Shown piece by piece: positions 48,971 through 58,573 of a DNA stretch of 64,000 nucleotides (within the stretch, counting starts at the first letter, position 1; each line of letters begins with the position of its first letter). A model generated the notes under the pieces. The model was given only the letters and a program-made list of their open reading frames with translations, did not search any database and was not told the DNA's origin. Made by a program: the position numbers and the translations under genes. This DNA is from Polynucleobacter sp. AP-Jannik-300A-C4 (GTDB lineage: Bacteria > Pseudomonadota > Gammaproteobacteria > Burkholderiales > Burkholderiaceae): positions 1,612,001-1,676,000 of the forward strand of contig NZ_CP061316.1 of NCBI RefSeq assembly GCF_018688335.1, in the 5' to 3' direction.

Positions 48971-50641
48971 ATGCTTCAAACACTATCGCTTCGTGACTTT
49001 GTCATTGTTGATCAGTTAGAACTAGATCTTTCCTCAGGTTTTACAGTCCTCACCGGTGAAACAGGTGCCGGTAAATCCATTCTCTTGGATGCCCTCAGCC
49101 TGGTATTGGGTGAGCGTGCAGATAGCAGCCAGATACGTGAGGGATGCAATCGCGCCGAAATTAGCGCTCTCTTTAGAATAGATTCACAGCAAATTCAATA
49201 CTTTAGTCAATGGCTTGATGAGCAAGGCTTTCCACTTGAAGATGATGGGCAAAGTCTTCTGCTCAAAAGAACTGTAGAGGTAAATGGTCGTAGCCGCGCT
49301 TTCATTAACGGCAGCGTAGCAACCTTGGCACAACTACGTGAAGCGGGCGATCAGTTGGTCGATATTCATGGGCAGCATGCACATCAACTACTACTTAAAG
49401 GTGGCGCGCAACGTGAACTACTAGATCGCCATGCGAATCACATGGATCTTGTGGTCGAGGTTTCTCAATTATTTAAAGCTCTAAATGAATCGCGTCGCAA
49501 ACTTGAGCAAGCTGAAAATGCTGGTCAAGATATTGAACGTGAGCGTGAGCGCCTGGAATGGCAGCTAGAAGAGCTAAGCGAGCTCTCTCCACAAGAAGGT
49601 GAGTGGACATCCATTCAAAGTGAGCATGCTCGCCTAGCAAATGGCGCAAAAATTATCAGTGGCTGCCAAGAAGCAATTGATGTTCTCAGCGATGCTGATA
49701 ACTCTGTAGAGTCCACCCTCTCTAAAGCTAGCGCTAATATGAGTGCACTGGCAGAGCATGACTCATCATTAAGTGAAATCAGCCAAGCGCTGGAGTCTGC
49801 ACAAATTCAGATTGATGAAGCAGTACACAGCCTCAATCGCTACTTACAAAAACTGGATTTAGATCCTGCCCGCCTTAGTGAAGTAGAGGAGCGTATGCAA
49901 GCACTTCATGGCGCAGCTAGAAAATATCGCACCGAGGCAGATGACCTGCCAAAACTACTACTTGATACCACTGAACGTTTAGAAGCATTGACAGCATCTC
50001 AAAATATAGAGGCTCTGCGCGAGAAGGTGAAACAAGAAGAATTAGCCTATCTCAAGCAAGCAAAACAACTCTCGCAAAAACGTAGTAAAGCAGCGCTAGA
50101 TTTAGGCAAGCAGGTTACCGCTGCGATGCAGGACCTATCAATGGCGGGTGGTCAGCTGGAGATTGCTTTGCTACCCCTTCCAGATGGAAGTGCCCAGGGT
50201 CTTGAGCAAATTGAGTTTTTGGTTGCAGGTCATGCTGGGAGCACCCCACGCTCGTTAGCAAAAGTGGCTTCCGGCGGGGAGTTAGCCCGCATCAGCCTAG
50301 CCATTAGTGTCATCACTAGCAAAGCGTCATTTACCCCAACCCTAATATTTGATGAGGTTGATGCCGGCATTGGTGGCGCTGTTGCAGAGACAGTTGGCAA
50401 GTTATTGCGTCAACTAGGTGAATCGCATCAGATTCTGTGCGTGACCCATTTGCCGCAAGTGGCTGCGCAAGGAAATCACCATCTAAAAGTCAGCAAATCA
50501 CAGACGGGCGATAAAACCCTATCCCAAGTTATGCCGCTAGGAAGATCCGAAAGAGTTGAGGAGGTGGCTCGGATGCTGGGTGGCGCAACGATCACAGACA
50601 CAACTCGTCGACATGCTCGAGAACTACTAGAGCAAAGTTAA
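48971..50641 (+). CDS. recN: DNA repair protein RecN
   Basis: An SMC-like ATPase of 556 residues acting in double-strand-break repair. The Walker A GETGAGKS is 29-36, followed by the family block GERADSSQIREG; a central coiled coil (many Glu/Lys/Arg heptads, ~150-370) separates it from the C-terminal ABC half with VASGGELARISLAI and LIFDEVDAGIGG. It lies 26 bases after nadK. No LexA box was recognised upstream. It converges on glnE with a gap of only 5 bases. Confidence 0.96.
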   Translation: MLQTLSLRDFVIVDQLELDLSSGFTVLTGETGAGKSILLDALSLVLGERADSSQIREGCNRAEISALFRIDSQQIQYFSQWLDEQGFPLEDDGQSLLLKRTVEVNGRSRAFINGSVATLAQLREAGDQLVDIHGQHAHQLLLKGGAQRELLDRHANHMDLVVEVSQLFKALNESRRKLEQAENAGQDIERERERLEWQLEELSELSPQEGEWTSIQSEHARLANGAKIISGCQEAIDVLSDADNSVESTLSKASANMSALAEHDSSLSEISQALESAQIQIDEAVHSLNRYLQKLDLDPARLSEVEERMQALHGAARKYRTEADDLPKLLLDTTERLEALTASQNIEALREKVKQEELAYLKQAKQLSQKRSKAALDLGKQVTAAMQDLSMAGGQLEIALLPLPDGSAQGLEQIEFLVAGHAGSTPRSLAKVASGGELARISLAISVITSKASFTPTLIFDEVDAGIGGAVAETVGKLLRQLGESHQILCVTHLPQVAAQGNHHLKVSKSQTGDKTLSQVMPLGRSERVEEVARMLGGATITDTTRRHARELLEQS

Positions 50642-50646
50642 GCTTT

Positions 50647-53463
50647 TCAAGCGTTCGATGGCGCAAGGAATATTTCCTGCCATAGAGCCAACACCACTTC
50701 TCTTGCCTTAACCAGTTGAGGTTCACACTCTAAATCTACCCGCGTCTTTTCTGCACCATCTAAACGCAAGCGATGTTGACGCGCTCGCAGTAGACGATAA
50801 GCATCGCCTACATCTTGGGCCATCGAAGCTTGAATTAAACCCGCCTCTCCAGCAATACGTAGCAAGGCGATATTTCCTAAATTACCAATCAGTTGTGGGT
50901 AAGTATTTGAAAATGCTAAGACTAAAAATTGCACAATAAACTCAATATCTACCATGCCGCCGGCATCATGCTTTAAATCAAAGTCGGGAGTCGGATTTGG
51001 ATGCCCAGCATGGACTTTGCGACGCATTTCTAAAATCTCATGGCGTAACTGATCAACATCACGCTTTTGACTTAAAACCTCAAAACGCACATCATCAAAG
51101 AATGCTCCAAGCACTTTACTTCCCGCCGAGAACCTTGCGCGCGTGAGAGCTTGATGCTCCCAAACCCAAGCAGCATTATCACCTTCACGTAGTTGGTATT
51201 TCTTAAACGCATCGGCATTGGTTACCAAGAATCCTGCGGAGCCATTTGGACGAAGACGTGTGTCGATTTCAAACAGACTACCAGTTGATGTGTAAGCGGT
51301 TAACCAATTGATCATGCGCTTGGCTAGTAAGGCGTAAATTTCTTGAGCAGCAAAATCGGTTTCCTCGGCTTGATATAAAAAAACCAAGTCCAAATCCGAG
51401 GCATATCCTAATTCTTTACCGCCTAACTTTCCATAGGAGATCACCGCAAATGGTGCGGTCGCATCAATAGGTAACCCAAACTTCTTAGCAACGCTAGGCC
51501 ATACGCGCTCAAAAGTAGTCTGCAAGATTAAGTCCGCTAATGCAGATAAATGATCGCTGACCTTCTCAACTGAAAGCTCACGATCAACGCCAATTCCCAG
51601 ATCCGCCAAAAGCGTAATAAAGGTCTCGGTGTGGTGGGTAATGCGCAAAATATCCATGGCCTGCTCTGAACCATCGCCATCAGCCATCACATCATTCAAA
51701 CGCATCTCTAATGTGGCTTTTACTTCCTGCCAATATTGCTCCGGTTGCTCAATAAGAGCTTTTTCAGTACGCGAGTTAAGCAAGTAATCTAAAAGGTGGG
51801 GATGCCTAGTTAAATACTCCGCACCCCATTGAGAGGCTTTGAGCAAAGCGAGCACATTAGATAGCGCCTGCGGATACTCTGACAAAATCGATAAATAAGC
51901 ACTGCGCCGAGCAACCGCCTCCAATAAATCAAAAAAGCGAAGCAAAGTTTGGTCTGCACTAATTCCTGTAGGCTGATCTGCCTGCAAACTATCCGCAGCC
52001 TTACGAATGAGATTGCTGAAAATGATCCTGCTTTTTTCTGGCAACTGTCTTTGCTTTGAGCTATCAGTCCAAGACAGCCAGCGAGTTGCAGACTCTGGAA
52101 ACAGCATGCCGTTCGGCTCCCACCCTGCCGGCAAGGAGGTATTGTCTAGACGCGCCGCATCATCAAGCACAAATGCTTTTTCAAAATACTGGGCTACTGC
52201 CGCCTGATGTTTATCGAGCTCAGACATGAATGCATTCCGGTCTTGAGTTTGATTAGGACCAACCATGCTCTCTGCTAAGCGAGTGCGTGCACCCTCATCC
52301 TCGGGCAAATAGTGTGTCTGCTGATCCTCCCACACCTGAATGCGATGCTCTAAGCGGCGCAAGTATATATAAGCCGCCTTTAGATCCTCTACTTCACTAG
52401 CAGGCAGAATTTCTTTTTGCTTCACCAAGTCCAAAACTTCTAGAGTAGGGCGAATGCGAAAACGAGGATCTGTACCTCCGCGCATTAACTGAAACATTTG
52501 CGCCAAGAATTCAATCTCACGGATGCCGCCACGGCCTAACTTAATATCCCTAGATCGACCATGATGATTGGAGGAACGTTTCTCAGCTTCATGCTGTATC
52601 TGCGCATGCAATTCACGGATGGATGCAATCACACCATAATCTAAATGCCGGCGATAGACAAAAGGACGAATGAGTTGATCAAGCTCCCGCTCACAATGAG
52701 CAAAATCAGGTGATTCCGGTAAAGGCGCAATCAATCTTCCCTTAATCCAAGCGTAGCGCTCCCACTCCCTGCCTTGAACTAGGAGGTACTCCTCGAGCAT
52801 ATCGAGACTACAGACCAAAGGGCCAGAATCTCCATTGGGTCTCAGGCGCATATCTACCCGAAATACAAATCCATTTGCATCATGCTCTGCTAATAGTTTT
52901 ATCAAACGCTTACCCATTCGAGTAAACCACTCGTGATAGGAGAGGCTCTTAGGCCCACCTTGCGTATCCCCTTCATGCTCATACAAAAAGATCAGGTCGA
53001 TATCAGAGGAAAGATTGAGTTCTAAGCCGCCTAACTTACCCATGCCCACCACCATCAAGGGCATCTCTGAATCAGTGACCGTGCTCCAAGGCAAACCAAA
53101 GCGACGCTTTAGATCTTCACGAATATAGGCAATCGATAGTGCTACTACCTCCTCAGCAAAGTGACTGAGTGCATGCATCACCTCACCAAGACTGGCCATA
53201 CCATTGAGATCTCGGAAAGCAATCCAGAGCATGAGACGCTGTCTAGCCAACCTCAGATCAGCCATAAATTGAGCCTCATCCTGGTCTGGAGAAGCTAAAG
53301 CATCCTGACAAGGGGTTAATAGATCCTTAATCCCGGCAATATCTACCTTGCGAGCACCCTGTAAGCGAAGCCACTCTACCCATTCAGGGCGAGAATGAAG
53401 CCAACGTTGAGCGTAGCTGGAGTGCTGCTTTAGAAATTCAATTTGGACAGGAAAGCTAGTCAT
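50647..53463 (-). CDS. glnE: Bifunctional glutamine synthetase adenylyltransferase / adenylyl-removing enzyme
   Basis: Adjusts glutamine synthetase activity to nitrogen status by adding or removing AMP. It has 938 residues with the expected two nucleotidyltransferase domains: N-terminal (deadenylylation) GMGKLGGLELNLSSDIDL at ~141-158 and C-terminal (adenylylation) SYGKLGGKELGYASDLDL at ~677-694, each with its DxD pair. A helical linker with a GlnD UR/UTase-like domain separates them. glnA and glnB are not in the window. It diverges from yhdP. Confidence 0.96.
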   Translation of the reverse strand: MTSFPVQIEFLKQHSSYAQRWLHSRPEWVEWLRLQGARKVDIAGIKDLLTPCQDALASPDQDEAQFMADLRLARQRLMLWIAFRDLNGMASLGEVMHALSHFAEEVVALSIAYIREDLKRRFGLPWSTVTDSEMPLMVVGMGKLGGLELNLSSDIDLIFLYEHEGDTQGGPKSLSYHEWFTRMGKRLIKLLAEHDANGFVFRVDMRLRPNGDSGPLVCSLDMLEEYLLVQGREWERYAWIKGRLIAPLPESPDFAHCERELDQLIRPFVYRRHLDYGVIASIRELHAQIQHEAEKRSSNHHGRSRDIKLGRGGIREIEFLAQMFQLMRGGTDPRFRIRPTLEVLDLVKQKEILPASEVEDLKAAYIYLRRLEHRIQVWEDQQTHYLPEDEGARTRLAESMVGPNQTQDRNAFMSELDKHQAAVAQYFEKAFVLDDAARLDNTSLPAGWEPNGMLFPESATRWLSWTDSSKQRQLPEKSRIIFSNLIRKAADSLQADQPTGISADQTLLRFFDLLEAVARRSAYLSILSEYPQALSNVLALLKASQWGAEYLTRHPHLLDYLLNSRTEKALIEQPEQYWQEVKATLEMRLNDVMADGDGSEQAMDILRITHHTETFITLLADLGIGVDRELSVEKVSDHLSALADLILQTTFERVWPSVAKKFGLPIDATAPFAVISYGKLGGKELGYASDLDLVFLYQAEETDFAAQEIYALLAKRMINWLTAYTSTGSLFEIDTRLRPNGSAGFLVTNADAFKKYQLREGDNAAWVWEHQALTRARFSAGSKVLGAFFDDVRFEVLSQKRDVDQLRHEILEMRRKVHAGHPNPTPDFDLKHDAGGMVDIEFIVQFLVLAFSNTYPQLIGNLGNIALLRIAGEAGLIQASMAQDVGDAYRLLRARQHRLRLDGAEKTRVDLECEPQLVKAREVVLALWQEIFLAPSNA

Positions 53464-53504
53464 TTCTCTATATTAATCCGACTCTATATTCAAACTGCAG
53501 AAGC

Positions 53505-53534
53505 TTGGCGAGCAAGCAAGGGCTGACGGATAAT
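53505..53534 (+). promoter_or_regulatory. Candidate yhdP promoter giving a leaderless mRNA
   Basis: TTGGCG (53505-53510, 4 of 6), an 18-base spacer and GATAAT (53529-53534, 5 of 6), ending 7 bases before the ATG at 53542. No Shine-Dalgarno is present. Confidence 0.45.
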
Positions 53535-53541
53535 AGAGTCT

Positions 53542-56500
53542 ATGCTTCGAAATATCATCCGGACTCGCCTACAAAGTGCGCTTCAAAAACGTCCACCAGG
53601 TTCTAGCGGCGGTTGGCGCAAGCGCGCCCTCATACTTGCTGGTATCACCGTGGCTTTTTTTGTACTTGGCCATCTTGGGGTGCGCTTTATTCTCTGGCCT
53701 CAGATCGAAAAATCTAAGCCGGCCCTAGAGCATTTGATGAGTGCGCGCTTAGGCGCCAACATCACGATGGATGACGTACAAGTATCTTGGACCGGAATTC
53801 GTCCGAGTTTTGCGATTCAGGGATTAAGGTTTAACAACTCAAAAACGTCGACCCCTTCCCTGCTTATTCAAAACATCAATGGGCAACTTAGCTGGCTAAC
53901 TTTTTATCACTTAGCCCCGTATTTTCATGAGATCACATTTGATCAGATTGAGCTTTACGCACAACGAGATGCAAAAGGTGCGATCTCAATTGCCGGAATT
54001 CCCATTCATAGCAAAGAGAATGACTTTTCTGCCGAGAATTGGTTGTTTGCTCAAAACGATATACAAATCAACGACGCCAAAATATTTTGGGAAGATCAGC
54101 AAAGTCGAAAGCTAAAGACCTCAATTGACATTCAAAGCATCCACCTAAAAAATGGCATTCGCAGTCATCAAGGTCAGTTGCTTGTACAAACACCTTGGAG
54201 TGCTAGCCCAATCAAACTCCAAGCTGACTTTGTTCATCATCTTGGGGGACAAGAAGGTAATTGGCGAGATTGGATCGGAAGCTTTTCATGGGAGCTTACT
54301 GAACTCAATCTCAGCCATATTTCTAAGGATATTAGCCTTCCACTCCATGATCTCGGTGGCAATGTCAACTCTCAGGGCAGCATAAAACTCGATAGCGGAA
54401 AAGCCAATGGTGGGCAAATCTCGTTGGCGGCCGATAATCTCCGAGTCCAATTAAATCAAGGCGAAGATCCCCTTGAGTTCGGTAGGTTGGAAACCAATCT
54501 AGTGCAGGGTACAGATGGTGGCCTCAATTCCATCACAACAAAAACTTTAGCATGGCGCAATATTGACAGTCCTAGCACCGCCCCCCTTGAAAAATTAAGC
54601 CCCATTACTTTCCGCTGGCGCTCCCCTAAGGATGGTGGCGAGATCACAGAGTTTGGTTTTTCCTCGCCAAAAGTACAAGTAGAGGATATTGCACTCTTCG
54701 CACTCAATCTTCCCCTGCCGAAAAAAATACATCAGTGGATCAAGATTTCTGAAGCAGATGGTGAGCTGCAGAACTTGGATATCAATTGGTCTGAAAGAAA
54801 ATCTGCTCTATCCACTTTACCAATTCCAGGTAATTGGTTTTCCGCCAATAAACTTGATTACACGATCAGCGCAAAGCTCAATGACATTAGCTTTACCGGA
54901 GTGAACAAATCGATGCCATCAGCTTTAAATTTGTCCGGCAGCTTAGTCAGCGATCAGAAGCAAGGCAGCTTCACACTCGACTCTACAAATCTTGAATTGG
55001 AGATGCATGATTTTTTATCCGATCCCGAGATTCAATTAGACCGCGCAAAAGGCTCCATTAGCTGGTCCAAGCAAAAAGGTGGTTGGCTCATTAATGCCAA
55101 GAATATGCAGTTGAGTAACTCTGAGATCACCACCAATTTTGATCTGAGCTACCTCATTGGTGATCCCAAGCAACCCGATCAAATGACGCTAGATATGGAA
55201 TTCGTTAAGGCTAAATTAGCAACAGCGCATCGCTATCTACCTGTTGGAATGGATAGGGATAGTCGCGCCTATCTGAGTAAGGCGTTTGAGGCTGGAGAGA
55301 TTCAAAATGGCTCTTTACATATTAAGGGCGACCCAAATCAAGTGCCTTACCCTAGCGGAACTGCGGGGGAACTCAGCTTGCATCTACCTTTCTCCACCGC
55401 AATATTCAAGCCAGCACCCCTGCTGCCAAAAAGCCAAGGGGTTTGGCAAGCATTTAGTAATGTCAGCGGCAACATTGACATGAAACAAGCAATCTTGAAT
55501 GTAGATGTTGATAAAGCTAACTATAAAAAAGTGGCGCTTTCAAATGTCAAATCACAAATACCTAATCTCAGCGCTAAAAACCTAAACTTACTCATCAATG
55601 GCTCAATCGAAGGTGAAGGCTCGGAAATTCTGGAGTACTTATTTGCATCGCCTGTGGGCGTCAAACAAGTCAACATAGCTAAAAATCTCACCCTCAAGGG
55701 TCCAGTTAATCTAGGTCTTGACTTAAAAGTTCCGCTGTCTGGAAGCGATGATGTTCACTTCGATGCAAAAATTAACCTCCCCGGTAATCAAGCTCAATGG
55801 GGACAAGCTCCTCCATTAAACAATCTGATGGGTAAGGTGCGAATTACTGAGGTCAATCCAGAGTTTGAAAATATCACTGCAAACTTTTTGGGTGGAGACT
55901 TGAAAATTGTAAGCGCGCCCTCCACAGCAGGAAATACTAGCTTCAGCATTAGGGGTGATATCAATGCTAGCTTCATCAAAGATTACATCTCAGGAAATTT
56001 AAAATCCTCAACCCATCCAGCGCTACTGACTGCAATGAGCGGATCAGCCAAATATGAAGGCTTGATTAACTTTAATAAAGCGGGAAGTCAAACCAATCTG
56101 AAATTTGATTTGCGCAATTGGGTAAGCACTGCGCCTGCACCTGCCAACAAATTAGCGGGAACCCCTATGCTAGGTGAGCTCAGCCTAAAAACTTACCCGG
56201 CAGGCAAGAACAGTTCAGTACATTCAGATTGGTCTGGAAAATTGGGGGATCAATATTTCCTCCAAGGAAATCTCAATTTCGCGAATGAAATAAAAAATGC
56301 TTTAGGAGTGGGATCGCCGGCACCATTGCCACAACAAGGTAGTTCGCTTCACTTAGTAAGCAATGAACTCAATCTTGATCAATGGGTAGAATTTTTGGGA
56401 GCAAAAAAATCAGCCAATAAAGCGATTGATGCTAAACCGTCTGACGCCCCCGAGGATGACGTCCAAATATCCGCTCAAGTAAAGAAATTAATTGCTCTAG

Positions 56501-57699
56501 ATCGCGAATGGACTGATGTGAGCATGCAGTCCCAGAAGAAAAATAGGATCTGGCAACTCCAATTAAATGCACCTCAAATTGCTGGTCAAGTGCAATGGCA
56601 TCCCAGCAGTGGCGATCATCCGAGCGGGCTAATTGCTGGAAAACTTGCGCGCCTGAAAGTGCCAGATCAACGCATAGCTCCTGATCCACTCAATAAGGAA
56701 GATAGCCCACAAAAACCATCTTCAGTTAACACCCCCGTCAACCCCAACGCGATTCCCAGCTTAGATTTAGTAATTGATGACTTTAGCTGGAAAAAAGCAA
56801 AGTTGGGTACGGTAAAGATCCAATCGAGAACCAGCCAGGATCTCGTGAAAATCGATTCTATTCAGATTAATAATCCTCAAGGCAACTCCATCGTCAAAGG
56901 TCAATGGAGTGCAAGAACTCCAAACGTTGCGGAACAGAGCTCTTTTACTGCCAATGTGAACATCCAAGATGCCGGACAAATTATTTCTCATTGGAGTAAC
57001 TCTAAGTCTGTAGAAGGTGGAGAGGGGAAGCTTAATGCTTCACTCTCATGGTCTGGATCACCCTTTTCACCAAATTATGATTCTTTAACTGGCACCGTTA
57101 GCCTTGACCTTGCTAAAGGTCGTTTACTTGAAGTCAATTCTGATGGCGCAAAATTATTAGATGTTTTGAGTCTGCAAAGCTTGTTTAGGTTTGCTACCTT
57201 GGACTTAAAAGGTAGTCTTGGCAGCTTGGTCACCAAAGGCACCCCATTTAACTCAATTAATACCAATTTTGAGGTCGCGCAAGGCATTGCACAAGCTAAG
57301 CAATTCACGATGGTTCTGGATCAGGCTCGTGTTGCAATGACTGGGCAAATTAACGTGCCCAAAGAAACTCAAGATTTACGCATCACTATCTTCCCAACAA
57401 TTGATGCCACAGCAGGCTCACTGGCGGCATTTGCGATTAACCCAATTATTGGTCTGGGGGCGGTCGTAGGTCAATACCTCATTACCAATCAAATTAATCG
57501 CAGTATGCAAACAGATTATTTGATTCAGGGTTCTTGGGATAACCCAGAGGTCATCCCACTCGATCAGAAGGGTCAACCGCTTGATGCAAAAACAATGGAA
57601 ACGATTCGCACTAAGAATCTTTTGAAAGAGCAAACCAAACCTGGTACGCCCACTTCTGCACCCGCAAGCCCACCTGCAAATCAAAATATCCCCACCTAA
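53542..57699 (+). CDS. yhdP: YhdP-family AsmA-like envelope protein
   Basis: A 1385-residue protein with one N-terminal membrane anchor (ALILAGITVAFFVLGHLGV, ~29-47) and a very long, beta-rich periplasmic part, the architecture of AsmA-like bridge proteins. In E. coli YhdP, with TamB and YdbH, is required for phospholipid transport to the outer membrane. The C-terminal AsmA-like block contains LAAFAINPIIGLGAVVGQYL and is followed by a Pro/Ala/Thr-rich tail. Size and neighbours (nitrilase-family gene and tldD) match the yhdP-tldD linkage of E. coli. Confidence 0.88.
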   Translation: MLRNIIRTRLQSALQKRPPGSSGGWRKRALILAGITVAFFVLGHLGVRFILWPQIEKSKPALEHLMSARLGANITMDDVQVSWTGIRPSFAIQGLRFNNSKTSTPSLLIQNINGQLSWLTFYHLAPYFHEITFDQIELYAQRDAKGAISIAGIPIHSKENDFSAENWLFAQNDIQINDAKIFWEDQQSRKLKTSIDIQSIHLKNGIRSHQGQLLVQTPWSASPIKLQADFVHHLGGQEGNWRDWIGSFSWELTELNLSHISKDISLPLHDLGGNVNSQGSIKLDSGKANGGQISLAADNLRVQLNQGEDPLEFGRLETNLVQGTDGGLNSITTKTLAWRNIDSPSTAPLEKLSPITFRWRSPKDGGEITEFGFSSPKVQVEDIALFALNLPLPKKIHQWIKISEADGELQNLDINWSERKSALSTLPIPGNWFSANKLDYTISAKLNDISFTGVNKSMPSALNLSGSLVSDQKQGSFTLDSTNLELEMHDFLSDPEIQLDRAKGSISWSKQKGGWLINAKNMQLSNSEITTNFDLSYLIGDPKQPDQMTLDMEFVKAKLATAHRYLPVGMDRDSRAYLSKAFEAGEIQNGSLHIKGDPNQVPYPSGTAGELSLHLPFSTAIFKPAPLLPKSQGVWQAFSNVSGNIDMKQAILNVDVDKANYKKVALSNVKSQIPNLSAKNLNLLINGSIEGEGSEILEYLFASPVGVKQVNIAKNLTLKGPVNLGLDLKVPLSGSDDVHFDAKINLPGNQAQWGQAPPLNNLMGKVRITEVNPEFENITANFLGGDLKIVSAPSTAGNTSFSIRGDINASFIKDYISGNLKSSTHPALLTAMSGSAKYEGLINFNKAGSQTNLKFDLRNWVSTAPAPANKLAGTPMLGELSLKTYPAGKNSSVHSDWSGKLGDQYFLQGNLNFANEIKNALGVGSPAPLPQQGSSLHLVSNELNLDQWVEFLGAKKSANKAIDAKPSDAPEDDVQISAQVKKLIALDREWTDVSMQSQKKNRIWQLQLNAPQIAGQVQWHPSSGDHPSGLIAGKLARLKVPDQRIAPDPLNKEDSPQKPSSVNTPVNPNAIPSLDLVIDDFSWKKAKLGTVKIQSRTSQDLVKIDSIQINNPQGNSIVKGQWSARTPNVAEQSSFTANVNIQDAGQIISHWSNSKSVEGGEGKLNASLSWSGSPFSPNYDSLTGTVSLDLAKGRLLEVNSDGAKLLDVLSLQSLFRFATLDLKGSLGSLVTKGTPFNSINTNFEVAQGIAQAKQFTMVLDQARVAMTGQINVPKETQDLRITIFPTIDATAGSLAAFAINPIIGLGAVVGQYLITNQINRSMQTDYLIQGSWDNPEVIPLDQKGQPLDAKTMETIRTKNLLKEQTKPGTPTSAPASPPANQNIPT

Positions 57700-57715
57700 A
57701 CGCCAGGCTAAACAG

Positions 57716-58549
57716 ATGAACTCGCTAAGAAATGCTTCTGAACTCAATATGGCTTCGATACAAATGGTATCGACCCCTAGCCTCAGCGAGAACCTTGAGG
57801 TTGCTGAAGGCTTGATTAAAGCTGCCGCAGATTGCGGTGCTCAGATTGCCGTACTGCCAGAATATTTTTGCTTAATGGGCTTGAAAGATACAGATAAGGT
57901 AAACGCACGAGAAGCTGCTGGATCGGGTCCAATTCAAGAGCGCCTTGCAACTATAGCCCAAGAAAATAATATTTATCTCGTGGCTGGCACTATTCCTCTT
58001 GAGGCGAAAGAGTCCAACAAAGTTCTCAATACCTCTCTCGTATTTGATCCCACAGGAAAGCAAATCGCTCGCTACGACAAAATCCACTTGTTTGGTTTTC
58101 AAACCGAAACAGAGCGTTACGAAGAATCAGAAACGATTACAGCAGGTAGTCAGCCAGGTCAATTTGCCATCAGGATCAATGAAGTTGACTGGCACTTTGG
58201 ATTAAGTATTTGTTATGACCTTCGTTTTCCAGAGCTGTACCGCGCCCTCGGACAAGTCGATTGTCACATCATTCCAGCTGCATTTACCTACACAACTGGT
58301 AAGGATCATTGGGAGATCCTCTTGCGCGCACGTGCTATTGAAAACCAGTGCTATGTACTATCGTCAGCTCAAGGCGGTGTACACCTAAATCAACGCCGAA
58401 CCTGGGGTGAGAGCATGCTCATTGACCCTTGGGGCGAGATTCTGAGCAATCTTCCTGAAGGAGAAGGTTTTATTCAGGGCAAACTCAGCAAAGATAAATT
58501 AAAAGAGGTACGCTCTAAGCTACCGGCACTAAAACACCGCAAGCTTTAA
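57716..58549 (+). CDS. Carbon-nitrogen hydrolase (nitrilase superfamily, Nit1-like)
   Basis: A 277-residue hydrolase with the Glu-Lys-Cys triad: Glu49 (LPEYF), Lys122 (RYDKIHLF) and Cys166 (SICYDLRFPELYRAL). The closest family branch is Nit1/omega-amidase-like, whose members hydrolyse deaminated glutathione or alpha-keto amides; the true substrate is unproven. Start: ATG 57716, 16 bases after yhdP; an internal ATG at 57749 (MASIQMVSTPS) matches the family start better and is a real alternative. tldD follows after 24 bases. Confidence 0.88.
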   Translation: MNSLRNASELNMASIQMVSTPSLSENLEVAEGLIKAAADCGAQIAVLPEYFCLMGLKDTDKVNAREAAGSGPIQERLATIAQENNIYLVAGTIPLEAKESNKVLNTSLVFDPTGKQIARYDKIHLFGFQTETERYEESETITAGSQPGQFAIRINEVDWHFGLSICYDLRFPELYRALGQVDCHIIPAAFTYTTGKDHWEILLRARAIENQCYVLSSAQGGVHLNQRRTWGESMLIDPWGEILSNLPEGEGFIQGKLSKDKLKEVRSKLPALKHRKL

Positions 58550-58573
58550 TACAGAAAGTTCAACAAAATCAAG